The notes beneath the pieces were generated by a model. The model worked only from the letters and a program-made list of their open reading frames with translations. It was not told the DNA's origin and ran no database searches. Shown here piece after piece: positions 1-10,819 of a DNA stretch of 64,000 nt (its first letter is position 1; each line of letters starts with the position of its first letter). The DNA comes from Wyeomyia smithii (taxonomy: Eukaryota > Arthropoda > Insecta > Diptera > Culicidae), in assembly GCF_029784165.1 (NCBI RefSeq), contig NC_073696.1, forward strand, positions 1,922,001 through 1,986,000, in the 5' to 3' direction. The position numbers and the translations under genes are program-made.

Positions 1-88
1 TTGGCATTTACGTTGCAAAAAATGCTCTAATCAAATCTATTTTTGAATATCGAAGTTTCATTGATTCGAAACAAGTAGAGAGCAAGAT

Positions 89-165
89 ACGTGTATAAAA
101 ATAACCTCGATCTCTAGTTTGTGTCGCAGACAACCAGCAGACAAGTGTTAGTGAAGTTTGATTCG
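89..165 (+). promoter_or_regulatory. Orphan promoter-like segment
   Basis: A TATAAAAATA box near 95 is followed about 25 bp later by a CTCTAGTTTGTG stretch that resembles the TATA-to-initiator layout and leader of P450-2 (10748-10800). It points rightwards, but the next feature is the 3' end of P450-1 on the other strand and no start codon with an open frame follows. It may be a relict promoter of a lost paralogue, or chance. Confidence 0.25.
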
Positions 166-205
166 GACGACTGGTTAAAAAATATCATTTGATTTATCCG
201 TTCCC

Positions 206-1751
206 CTATATTTTTTCAACATTTAACCACATTCCTCCCTTCGGACTGAGCACCAAACTCGACGGGTCTATTTCCAGTGGAACCGACACTCGGGCCCCCA
301 ACCGGAATCGGAACTTCAACAGTAAGTGTGCCATTCCTATTCGGGCTTGCATCATTCCGAAGCGCAAACCGATGCAGCTGCGTGGTCCATCACCAAAGGG
401 AATAAAAGTCATCGGATGACGGAGCGCAGTCTGTTCCGGCTCGAATCGATCGGGATCGAATCGTTCGGGATCCGGGTAGTACGCAGGATCATGATGGATG
501 GCGTGCACCGGAATCATGACCTGACAACGTTTATCCAGCACTATATCCGTATCGGCTACCTTGTAGGGTTTGGTGACATTGCGGAATACGTTTACTATGG
601 GTGGATACTTTCGAAGGGATTCTAAAATAACAAAATCGAATTAAATTTTTAAACAATTCAAAGCCAGTCAGCAACAGACCGTGAATACAATTCTCAAGAT
701 ATTTCATATCGTGCACCGCTTCATACGTCATCGAACCGTGTTTTTTCAAAACATCAATCACATTCTGTCTCGCCTTATCCTGCAACGTTTGATTGTTGGC
801 CAACTCAAACAAACAAAACGTCATCACCGTGGAAGAAGTTTCGAATCCTGCCGCGAAGAACAAAAACGCCTGTGCCGCCGTTTGATTGAACGTCAGCCTA
901 TCCGATTGGTCTTCTTGACTCGGATCGCCATTCTTCAACTCTATCAACAAATCCATGAAATCATTTCGGCGCACATTATTTGTCTCTCTATACTCAATGG
1001 TATCGCGAACTGCACCCATGAAGAAATCACTCACATCTTTATTCAAAACACGCATTCCGAACCACCGTGCCACATCTCGGAACATCAAACCGAAGAAAAT
1101 CTTCAGCAAGGTCAGCAACCCCTGGGGAAATGCTTTACGTCCCATTACCCGGAACTTTGCCTGCGGATCCTGCAAACTATTACACTCCAATCCGAAAGCG
1201 CACGTTCCAATAACATCGGTCGTATAGCGGGCCAGAAAATCTTTAATTTCAATCTCCTGCATTTTACCGGCTTCGGCTCCCAGAGACTGTTGAAAACGTT
1301 CGGCGACGGCGGTCACAGTCGGAAACATCATTTTCATCTTACCGGAAGTGAAGGTCGGTGTGAGCTTACTTCTCAAATATTTCCACTTAGCGCCCTCCAG
1401 TGAGAGCAAATGTGCCGTCAGAGGGTCATCCTTCTCGTTGTAGTACAAACCTCGATCGTGGAAGTACTGGAAATCCTTAATCAAAACATCGCGCACAAAA
1501 TCCAGCTCCAGTGCCATCGCCACCGGGTTTATGAAGAAGAAAATTCCACCCAACTTTCTTCCGGGGCTCTTCAGCTGTTCGTACTGTCGCTTCGCCAGGG
1601 CGGACAAATGCTGGCTGTTTAGGTTTTGTAAGTTCCCGAACGGAAAGCGTCCCGGTAGATGGGGAACGCCCCGCTTCTGCCAGTATGCGTACCGGTCTCG
1701 GAACCAGTAGACAGGCAGCAGGGCGGCGGCTAGCACAAAATAAATCCACAT
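206..1751 (-). CDS. Cytochrome P450, CYP6 family (P450-1)
   Basis: Haem-thiolate monooxygenase of the CYP6 type, expected on the ER membrane and using NADPH-P450 reductase. Two exons: 1751-680 and 621-206, with a GT-AG intron (679-622, minus strand) in phase 1, giving 495 residues, normal for the family. Visible features are an N-terminal hydrophobic anchor (residues 1-16), the FTSGKMKMMFP stretch after the C-helix region, the I-helix AGFETSS, the K-helix ESLRKYPP with Glu358 built across the splice junction, PERF, and the haem loop FGDGPRSCIGLRFG with ligand Cys440. The stop is TAG at 206-208. No AATAAA is visible just downstream. All key residues are present, so it looks functional. Closest to P450-2 and P450-3 of this window by sequence. 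Subfamily is not assigned. Confidence 0.93.
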
Positions 1752-1808
1752 ACTTATGTTTGTTATTAACTGCGTGCGCAGTTGTACACTTCTCAGCTAG
1801 ACTGAAGG

Positions 1809-1816
1809 TTTTTATA
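1809..1816 (-). promoter_or_regulatory. TATA box of P450-1
   Basis: TATAAAAA on the minus strand lies 58-65 bp before the ATG at 1751. No clear TCAGT initiator lies at the ideal distance, so the start site (about 1785) is only estimated. Confidence 0.5.
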
Positions 1817-1939
1817 TGTGAAGCCAAATTTACCCTGTGCGATAGGTGCTCTTATCTCTGTCGGTGATTGTTATTGGAAATAATTGTCCAGACCGGTTCG
1901 CAGTTGTTTTGATCGGAACAATACATATAAAGTTTTCGG

Positions 1940-2090
1940 TGCGATGTGAACTCATTCTTATCAATGAGTTATGCGAGCAATGATATCTAATTCAATTGGC
2001 GTGACTAGCAAAAGTTACCTTCATGACTAGCTATTTTTTGAGCTCGCTCAATTCTATGGCGAATTTACGAAATCAATAACATCCTATATT
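1940..2090 (+). other. Non-coding block similar to 10262-10410
   Basis: This stretch upstream of P450-1 aligns with a stretch upstream of P450-2 on the same strand: shared pieces are ATTCTTAT, GAGC, TGATATC, ATTGGCGTGAC, CTTCATGAC and CAATAACATyC in the same order. Similarity is moderate (roughly 70 percent by eye). Relative to the two genes the blocks lie in opposite orientation. Role unknown. Confidence 0.45.
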
Positions 2091-2249
2091 GCGCTGTAAA
2101 TATTATAAATTTTATAATGAACCCATGAAAAAATTATACATGAAATTAGGGTATGTACATGAAATTTGCGAAGTTGAAAAATCGAGATGTGTTGTTATGG
2201 GAAAAATCTTTGGTTTACAAATAAAAAACACACATTCTGGGACACCCTT

Positions 2250-2470
2250 ATGGAAATGGATGGAAAACCATCAAACACCTAACCGGTGCTTCTAATGAAA
2301 AACATTCTAGCTTTAGGTTAGATTTAAGTTTAGCTCGTAGTCGGCAGCGAGGATAAAAAATTTGCTTTTAGTTATTAAGATATATTATAGAGTAACAAAT
2401 TAGATATAAAACATTAAACATTAGTTTGTATTTGTGCCGTGTCAAATAAATGATAGATGAAGAAAAAAAA
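2250..2470 (+). mobile_element. Solo 3' end of I-group LINE (copy C)
   Basis: About 220 bp match the 3' untranslated end of LINE copy A (15700-15920, opposite strand): GGAAAACCATCAAAC, ACATTCTAGCTT, GCTCGTAGTCGGCAGCGAGG, and a GCCGTGTCAAATAAA end followed by an A-rich tail. It is therefore a strongly 5'-truncated insertion of the same family. Confidence 0.75.
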
Positions 2471-2859
2471 GTGATAACAATGGCTAACGGTGATAAATAA
2501 TATGCTTTAATACTACCTTCATACTCCATTTTCATTTTTGTATATAATATTTGAATTTTAGAAAAGAAGAAATCCCCCAATTGCCTAGAGGCGAGTTACA
2601 TATATTGACAATAACCTTTAAGGAAAGTATTTTAATAATTTTGTTTTTATTATTTCATTCAAATTTCAATGTTTTTAAATTTTCTGCAAAAAGAACCAAT
2701 AAAAACAAATGAACCTTTTTAATGGCAAAAAATACTGTTCAAACAAAGTAATTCAACCGTAAAGCGCTGGTTTACTTAATTTCGTCGTGAAGGAGATGGA
2801 CCCGAAAGGCTGACTAGAGCAGAAAGACCAGAAAATATCCAATAAAAAAAAACTGCTAA
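2471..2859. other. AT-rich gap, nothing recognised
   Basis: No open frame or repeat with support is seen. The right end (from about 2790) may belong to the mariner remnant that follows. Confidence 0.5.
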
Positions 2860-3400
2860 AGGATTGCAAAATGAAATTTAGTGAGCTATGTAAGACCGTA
2901 GGCATCTCAGAGGAATGCGTTGGTCATTTCATTCATGATTGTTTACACACGAAAAAGCTGTGCGCGCGATGGCTGCCGCGTTTCTTAACTATCGCACAAA
3001 ATAATTAACGTGTCAAAATTTTTGACGGAGAATTTGACACGCGATAGAAAGGAATTTTCACGACGATTTTTTTATGAAGGATGAAATATGGACCTCTGAA
3101 CTTCTGAGCCCAATCGGAAGTCGGCAGAGTGTCTTGAAAGTCATCCGGTGTTTCGTGTGACTATTTTCTGTTTCCCGGGTTGAAAATACGGTTCTCTGGC
3201 AAGCGATTCCACTCGAATGAAGATATGAAGTTGAAAACAAATGACGGTTTTTAAAGGAATTGATATGCAGTGAAACTAGCATCAAAATGTTAGAAGACTA
3301 CTACAATAAGTGTATTACTCTAGACGGAGATTTTGTCGAAGATTTAGACAGTTATTTTCACAAAAATTATCGTTTGTTAATTAGTACAAAGTTACAAAGT
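2860..3400 (+). pseudogene. Mariner-like transposase remnant
   Basis: Read in shifting frames, this DNA gives pieces typical of mariner transposases: a KKLCARWLPRFLT stretch near 2950-2990 (the conserved K-x-ARWVPR-LLT linker), a DEIW...PIGSRQS stretch near 3078-3125 (the region of the first catalytic Asp, DETW), and a C-terminal YYNKCITLDGDFVED near 3300-3345. Stops and frameshifts are numerous and no terminal repeats were found. It is an old dead Tc1/mariner copy. Confidence 0.6.
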
Positions 3401-3554
3401 TCGCTTTGACAAGTGAATCGTCATGAGTTCGAACCTCACTACCTAATCCCTCTTTAACGAAAAACTCTAGAGAAAAAGTCGCAAACAGTTGAATGAATAC
3501 CTGCCGATACTTGGGAGGGCAAATAACGAGGCTCGGTAAAGTAGAGCAGTAGAG

Positions 3555-3616
3555 TCTATACAGAGTGAGATAGAGAGAGATATATATAGAGAGAAAGAGA
3601 AATAGAGAGAGATAAA
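3555..3616. repeat. GA/GATA-type microsatellite, left part
   Basis: Short GAGATAGAGA-like array that continues after the MITE at 4461-4503. The MITE thus landed in, or carries along, this simple repeat. Confidence 0.8.
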
Positions 3617-4460
3617 TGAGCCGTTGAGAACAAAAGTGGTACATGTGCCTTTGAGTAAATTTTTCAGGAAACGCGATAAACGAAAGCACTCAAATAGTAA
3701 ATTATTTTCAACAATTTTTTCCAACATAACTGCACTAAATCATCGCTGGAAAGGTTTCGAAAGACGGTACATGAAAGCATAACGAGTTCTGGTTAAGAAA
3801 CTCACACAAACTTCAATGAAAAAACATGTACCATTTTGGTTCTATGGGAAAAATAATGGCAACCAGGAAACGTTAGGAGCAAAAGTGGTACATGTCCAGT
3901 GCGAGCATGAAGGATGCATTATAGCTCTCTAATCTTAGGACGTAGAACATTTATGTCTTCAGCAGAGTTGTCCAAGTTATTGAGTACTATAGAATAATAA
4001 TCTGTTTGTTAAGGAATTCTGTCTCTTCGTGGCGCTAGTGTATATGTATTTGTTAACAGCATACGAGATGATACTGAAATAGGTAAAATGCTTTCTGTTA
4101 CAAAATAGTCACGGGTACACTAGCGCCACGTAGTGAGAAAATTCCAAAGCAGACAGATATTCATCTGAAAGTACTCAATCACTTGACCAACTTTGCTGAA
4201 GACATGATTGTTTTATATCCTGAAATCCTCAACTTACAATTCCTCTAACATGCACAGATTGGATATGTACCACTTTCGCATTCAACGAAATGGTGATTAT
4301 GTTCATTACCAAAAATTGTGTTGGCTATAACTTTGGTTTAGGCTATCAGATCTCGGTTTTTTGGATATTCTAGTGCATTATTGCCCTCTGCATCAATTTA
4401 TGCAACAAACCCAAAAAGTGTAAAAATGGCACATGTACCACTTTTACTCTCAACGGCTCA
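3617..4460. mobile_element. Fold-back MITE, 844 bp
   Basis: Terminal inverted repeats of 33 bp with two mismatches lie at 3617-3649 and 4428-4460 (outer end TGAGCCGTTGAGA). Inner parts also pair: a CTTCAGCAGAGTTG-type segment near 3958 with its complement near 4190, and GTGGCGCTAGTGTA near 4029 with TACACTAGCGCCAC near 4116. The whole element can thus fold into one imperfect hairpin. No coding capacity. The flanks are simple repeat on both sides and no clean target duplication can be read. Confidence 0.8.
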
Positions 4461-4825
4461 AATAGAGAGAAAGAAAAAGAGAGAGAGAGAGAGATAGAGA
4501 GTCAATAAGTTCGAATACAACATTTATCGTTATGTAGATGCGCACTATATGCATTCTGTATGTTAGTATTGGTGCCAGTTTATATAGGCTAATCAACGTG
4601 CACGGTGTCGACTTGCTGTCATTTGTTGTTTGTTTACCACGCACGATGAAAGAGTATCGTGACGTAGTAGTATAGCACTTTCGCTGCACGCATGTTAGAA
4701 GTTCGTGTCTTCAAATAAGAAATTGCTCATCTTGGAACAGCCATTCGCCAGCATCCCCCCGTCTCTCATAAACATCCCACGGTTCATCTCTGGGGGTGGA
4801 GGGGGGAGAGTAAATGATTCGCAAA

Positions 4826-5945
4826 TAGAGAGAGATGGAGATAGGAAGAGATAGATAGATAGCAAGAAACAAAGAAATAGAGAGAGAGCGAGAGAGCGAG
4901 AGAGTGAGAGATCGAGAGAGAGTGAGAGATCGAGAGATCGAGAGAGAAAGAGATAGAGAGAAAGAGAGATAGAGAGATAGAGAGATAGAGAGATAGAGAG
5001 ATAGAGAGATAGAGAGATAGAGAGATAGAGAGATAGAGAGATAGAGAGATAGAGAGATAGAGGGATAGAGAGATAGAGAGATAGAAAGATAGAGAGATAG
5101 AGAGATAGAGAGATAGAGAGATAGAGAGATAGAGAGATAGAGAGATAGAGAGATAGAGAGATAGAGAGATAGAGAGATAGAGAGATAGAGAGATAGAGAG
5201 ATAGAGAGATAGAGAGATAGAGAGATAGAGAGATAGAGAGATAGAGAGATAGAGAGATAGAGAGATAGAGAGATAGAGAGATAGAGAGATAGAGAGATAG
5301 AGAGATAGAGAGATAGAGAGATAGAGAGATAGAGAGATAGAGAGATAGAGAGATAGAGAGATAGAGAGATAGAGAGATAGAGAGATAGAGAGATAGAGAG
5401 ATAGAGAGATAGAGAGATAGAGAGATAGAGAGATAGAGAGATAGAGAGATAGAGAGATAGAGAGATAGAGAGATAGAGAGATAGAGAGATAGAGAGATAG
5501 AGAGATAGAGAGATAGAGAGATAGAGAGATAGAGAGATAGAGAGATAGAGAGATAGAGAGATAGAGAGATAGAGAGATAGAGAGATAGAGAGATAGAGAG
5601 ATAGAGAGATAGAGAGATAGAGAGATAGAGAGATAGAGAGATAGAGAGATAGAGAGATAGAGAGATAGAGAGATAGAGAGATAGAGATAGAGATAGAGAT
5701 AGAGATAGAGATAGAGATAGAGATAGAGATAGAGATAGAGATAGAGATAGAGATCGAGATCGAGATAGAGATAGAGATAGAGATAGAGATAGAGATAGAG
5801 ATAGAGATAGAGACAGAGATAGAGATAGAGATAGAAAGAAAGAGAGGATTGAGAAAGAAAGAGAGAGAGAAATAGAAAGAACGATAGAGAAAGAGAAGGA
5901 GAGAAAGAGAGAGAAAAAGCGACAGAGATAAGAGAGAGAAATATT
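4826..5945. repeat. Microsatellite: 8-mer then 6-mer array
   Basis: A purine-rich tract. The centre is a nearly pure 8-bp array (GATAGAGA unit) from about 4966 to 5680, switching near 5681 to a 6-bp array (GATAGA) that runs to about 5835, with two GATCGA variants near 5750-5765. Degenerate GA-rich DNA borders both sides. Long Ser/Leu/Tyr/Ile open frames on the minus strand here arise only from the repeat. Confidence 0.97.
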
Positions 5946-6520
5946 ATAGCAGAAATAGAAACAATATAAATGCGAATTAAAGCAAGGAGAAAACGGAAAA
6001 AGGAAACATTGGAACAGAGATGAAATGATACAAATTTCACTTTCAGGTTCCAAACTACTTGAGATTCGGCAGGTTCAGTTCCAAACTACTTGAGATTCTG
6101 GTAGGAGTAATCATATGTTCTGCTTCCGAATCTATGAATTCAATAATGGCACAACTCAAAATTTTGCAGATTTGAGTTATTGATGGCAAACAATGCCAAA
6201 TACTATACAGTTTCATCTTACAAAAACCCGTTTCCAAATTCACAATAATTCCAGAAATCTAAAATATCCCTAAAAATACTGAAAAAGGGGGTTACAACTC
6301 TTATAACATGCTTATTACATGCACATGATAGACCCTAACAAATTTTTATAACAATTTCCAATTAACTAGCTTCATGTAAATTTTTCCCGAAATAGTATAT
6401 GTTATTTCAAAACAAGTACTGGTATGTGCTCCAGTAAACCTCTATGGCTATTGGTGAAATTTCTATCGTCTACTTCATGAAATAAATTCGATAATTCTAT
6501 AAGGTACTCTGAGGTACATT
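5946..6520. other. AT-rich gap, nothing recognised
   Basis: One short local duplication (TTCCAAACTACTTGAGATTC near 6048 and 6080) is visible. No gene is supported. Confidence 0.5.
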
Positions 6521-7157
6521 GGGGTGAAATTGATCACCATTGAAATCCATACATTCTTTTGGCAATGTGCTTTTTTTCGATTTGCTTAAGATAAATTATG
6601 ATATCTGTGCTGAAAAATATCTTTTACAGCTAGTTTGGAAACGAAAATAACGATATTTCAGGTTAAAATTTGTTTATTTTGGTTCACGAGTGGCTTGTTG
6701 CTAAATTTGCTCTTATTTTTTCGTCGTTAGACCGATTTCAATTCGGTTTGTTGCAAAACTCAAAAACTAGCTCTGAAATTAAAATCTTCGTGTTTTCCTG
6801 CGAATTCATCAGTATTTCTTTAATGGTGTGGAATGATTATTGTTGAGAATTACATTTTTTGAGCTTTTATCAAACTTTACTCACTTTTCCAAATTTAACG
6901 TAATTAACCCTCAACTATGATTACTTTAAATAAATTAAATACTTTTTTTGTTATTTGGAAACTTGTTTGGTCAAATTTGATTGAGTTTTGACTGAGTTAG
7001 AAGAATTTTTCGAAAATATGAAAAATTGCACTTTGGCATGTATGTGAAACATGCAAAAGTTGCGTCAAGGACACGTTAACATTGCCTTGTGTTGGAAGAG
7101 CAATATCTTTTGATTAGTATTTTTTATTACGAATTTTCAGGTGATCAATTTCACCCC
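6521..7157. mobile_element. MITE, 637 bp, with perfect 18-bp TIRs
   Basis: GGGGTGAAATTGATCACC at 6521-6538 is matched by its exact reverse complement at 7140-7157. Both ends are bordered by ATT, a possible 3-bp target duplication. The interior is AT-rich without a transposase. The right end lies directly against the LINE remnant that follows. Confidence 0.8.
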
Positions 7158-8020
7158 ATTCCACGTTATTGATTTAAAGACCGCCTTCGACCGTTTTGAC
7201 TATCGAATACTAATTGCAAAATTGAATCGCTTAGGAGCCCTATCATTTCTCACATGTTGGCTAGTGTCATACCTGGTTAATCGTCGCTTTTGTGTGAAGC
7301 TTGTTGCGACGAAATCCAATTATTTAACAAACAGCTCTGATGTTCCCCAAGGTAGTAACCTTGGCCCATTATTATTCTAGTTATTTTTCAACGACATATC
7401 CCGCTTGCTTCCCCTTGGAGCTAGATTAGTGTATGCTGATGACTTGAAAATATAATTAATCATACGGAACATTAAAGACTGCAATTTCAGAATATGATCG
7501 ATCACTTTCAAGATTGGTGCCTGAAATGTCGTATTATATCGTTCACCCGAAAACTGCACCAATCATATGCAATCACCAAATCTGCGGCCCTCAACTTGAG
7601 CGTATATATTCAGTGAAGGATCTGAGGGTCATCCTGGACACAAGTCCCACTTTTCGCGATCATTATTCAACGTAATTGCAAAAGAAAATCGCAATCACTG
7701 TACCATTGTACAATCCTCCCTCGAGACTGCATGTGTATAATGGAGTCCTTATACGGATCTATGGATTGCTCGGTTCGAAGATTTTCAGAAGAAATTCCCG
7801 AGATTCGCCCTCAGGCTGCTTCCTTGGAACAATGCAGCCAGCATACCGCATAACAATATCCGGTATAGACTTCTAAAGAGAAATAATCGCGGCAAAATTG
7901 TCAATAGGTGTTGTTGCCGCACCTATATTACAGGACCAATTAAATTGGTATGTGCCATCAATTCCTCTACGCCGGAGAGACCCGCTTAGGTTGGGGTTCT
8001 GGGGAACGGAATACGGACCA
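7158..8020 (+). pseudogene. CR1/Jockey-type LINE reverse transcriptase remnant
   Basis: Broken reverse transcriptase: IDLKTAFDRFDYRIL near 7170 (RT motif A region), DVPQGSNLGPLLF near 7340 (motif B), VYADDLK near 7430 (catalytic YADD), then a C-terminal part with RLLPWNN-like and PLRRRDPLRLGFWGTEYG residues near 7965-8015, typical of the end of such ORFs. Several stops and frameshifts are present. The 5' part is missing, cut at the MITE. Confidence 0.75.
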
Positions 8021-8073
8021 TTATTATTATAATACACCATTATTATTATAAATTATGGTGTATATTATTATAA
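8021..8073. repeat. Small AT-rich hairpin
   Basis: Around 8025-8040 and 8055-8071 the sequences (TATAATACACCAT / ATGGTGTATATTA) are inverted copies with a short AT loop. Confidence 0.5.
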
Positions 8074-8278
8074 AGACAAAACTACAACTTTGCCGAAAAC
8101 GTCACATCTACGAAAAAATATTTGTAATAATCTATACCCATACGTCGAGTTTCAAAAAATGAAACCAATAGCACAAAATGGCATACCATGTCCATCGAAA
8201 CGCCTATGCAAAGTTTCAGCCAAATCAAAAAAGACAATAAAAAAATAAAACTGGGACATTTTTTTGTGGAACTTCTAA

Positions 8279-9500
8279 ATGATGGTGCCGTTTCTTTCAA
8301 CGTTCGCTCTTTGTACTGCATTTTCCAAGACAATGTTAAACAAATGGTTTGAAAGTGCGTCCCCTTGCTTCAGTCCATTCAACGTCACGAAAGCAATTGA
8401 TGTCTCGTTCGCTATTCGTATGCATGATGTCGATTCCTCGAGCGTCATTCAAACCAACTTCATCATTTTCGTCGGTATAAGGTTTTCTAGCCTTATCTGC
8501 CACAACTATTAACGCTTGATTGAGTCGTACGTCGCCTTGAAATCCACAAACAGATGGTGAATATGCAGATTGTATTCCCAGAATTTATCTAGAATGGGTA
8601 GGGCACAATCTATACTCAAACTGTTCCTGTTCCGCTCTTCTTCATTCTCTTCATTGAGCAGTGCTTGGAGGTGTTTCCTCCACCAAACTGTAGCCATATT
8701 TTTTCACAGTCCATCTTCTCTTCAACCACCGTTGTAATGCAACTTCGATGTTTGGTCCTCGACATCCGTAACGTCCGAAAAGTATTGATCATTTGGTCGC
8801 CTCTTCGTGTGTTTCCGAATATTTGAACGTGGAAAGTAGATGTTACAGATCACCATTCCCCTGGCCGCTGCAAAGTTTATCAGCCTCCGGTCGTTATCAT
8901 AGGTTGACGGATGGAGACTGTGTTTACCAATGATTGGTAGGAAAAAATCTTCTTTTTCGACATGTGCGTTTCCATCGTCGATAACGAATGCTCGGCCTTA
9001 TCGTAGAACTCGTTTCTTACTACATCGTGCTTATCGTTATTTGGTGCGTAGGTCTTGATTAGGCTGTAGTTGAAGTAGAATCTGGTACCTCGTTCTGTTG
9101 ATTTCTTGTCTCCATTGTAGTAGATGTTCTACTTAAAAGGAGTGTTTGCATTTGGCCACCGAATCTCCTGAATCGCCAAGATTTCTACTCCCAGTCGCTT
9201 TAACTCTCAAGAAAGCAGGATAGCCCGTGCCGGTTCAAAGAGTGTTCGAACGTTCCAAGTGCCTAGATTTCAATCCTTTATGCTTTCTCGTGTGGATCGT
9301 TGCTGTGGTCTTTGCCGATTGATCCTTCCTGTCTATCTGTTACGTTCGTTATTCGAATCCTCTCCAGGGCTGCGGTACCTACATCTCTTGGTGAGGCTGT
9401 CACCAACGCTGGCGAGAGACAGTGTTGTAGTTATTTAGCAGCTGCATTATAGCATTGTCCAGGGGGTATCACGAGGAGGCTCACTACATCACCCCCACGA
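8279..9500 (-). pseudogene. Decayed RTE-like LINE fragment
   Basis: On the minus strand the pieces follow the order of the RTE element at 22.6-26 kb: an endonuclease start-like stretch near 9290-9130 (a VEILAIQEIRWPN-like piece), a central spacer, then HHLFVDFKATYDSI near 8520-8560, the RT motif A block also found in the RTE at 24857-24895. Many stops and frameshifts; it is an old fragment. Confidence 0.65.
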
Positions 9501-10261
9501 GCTGGAATAATATAAGCTAGTTTCTTTTATTTGCACGAGGAGAGGTGTACCATTTATGGCAATACTTCAGAAATGTACTAGTCATGAACCAGTTTTGGCT
9601 AATGAAGTTTAAATAGACTAGATATATCCATAACTTGTCATAACTGGCTCCTCTACGCTATATAAAAATACTGTCCGTACAACTGGTTATTTTGATTATG
9701 TTGCACTGAACAACATACACATGTAGAATCATACGATGAATTTTGATTAATTTACAGCAGAACAGCTCGTGGGTGACAATCTGTAAGCTATGGTTTGCTA
9801 CCTCTATTGAAAGTAGCCGCCGGAGAATTTATTTTTCGGATATTATGAATGTCTTACGTTGCTTTTGGACAAGTTTTTACCATCATTTTTGAGTTCAGCA
9901 ATCAGTTTTTGGAGTTAAAATTTTGCTACAAGGAGTATTAGAAAGTTACTTGACTAACATTTGGAGGGAGCTCTTGTATACAGAAGAAAATATTTATTCA
10001 ACAGTTGAATTTATTCATCTTTTTATTGTTGACCTATAAGGAGGACTCACATATCTATCCAACAACTGTAGTTTGGAATGAAACTCATTTTCTATGTTAG
10101 TAAATCGCGCGTTACTCACATAGAAAATGAGTTACCTGAAAATTTTCGCAAAACAAAAACTATGGTCTAGACCGTCTCGCAGTTGACATCCTGAATCATG
10201 TAAACAAACTCTTTTTTTTGCCGGTCTATCGTATCAATACAGATACCATTTTCAATGTTAC
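9501..10261. other. Intergenic gap upstream of P450-2
   Basis: No gene seen. The only structure noticed is a hairpin at 10082-10133: 22-nt arms (AACTCATTTTCTATG-type) around an ATCGCGCG loop, with one or two mismatches. Confidence 0.5.
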
Positions 10262-10410
10262 GAGCAATCATTCTTATTATCAAACAATATGAGCTGTGAT
10301 ATCCTAATCAGTGTGATTGGCGTGACCAGCGAAATTTTTCTTCATGACGAATTCCACGTCGAGTTTAAAAAGTTCAATAACATTCCATTAAGCACTAGCC
10401 TAATTTTGGT
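10262..10410 (+). other. Non-coding block similar to 1940-2090
   Basis: Partner of the block upstream of P450-1, with the same order of shared pieces (ATTCTTAT, TGATATC, ATTGGCGTGAC, TTCATGAC, CAATAACATyC). It lies about 410-560 bp before the P450-2 start codon. Confidence 0.45.
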
Positions 10411-10747
10411 ATCTTTGGATAGCGCTCGAATTATGTAACAACATTCCGATCATTCATTTAAGCTGGAATCGTTTTTTATCTCATTTGTTTGTTAACAAAA
10501 AAAATGCTTATTCTAGTGACGATTAATTGAGATTAAACAATTGCCTTGTTAATTAAATTTTCCCCAAAAGCTAGATGCGTACCTACTTATTCAATTACAC
10601 GAATCACGAATCACTATCAAGTCATTCGTCACCACTGATAAACCATACAATAACCAGAGCTGAAATTTTGCAGTCTCACCATTTCTCCCGGTTTCTACGC
10701 CGGTAAATGATAACGGCGCTCAGGCCGTAACGCAGGTCAAGGTAGAC

Positions 10748-10785
10748 TAATAAAAACATCACAATTGGAGCCGATCACTCTCAGT
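10748..10785 (+). promoter_or_regulatory. Core promoter of P450-2
   Basis: A TAATAAAAA box (10748-10756) is followed by TCAGT at 10781-10785, an arthropod initiator, 32-35 bp further on. This predicts transcription from about 10783 and a leader of about 37 nt before the ATG. Confidence 0.65.
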
Positions 10786-10819
10786 TTCGAGTGGAATTCC
10801 GCGCAGACACAAGCCCGAA

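Noticed and set aside
4695..6053. Open frames of over 400 codons on the minus strand, Ser/Leu/Tyr/Ile-rich
   Set aside because: Pure translation of the GATAGAGA/GATAGA microsatellite; no start context, no composition other than the repeat.
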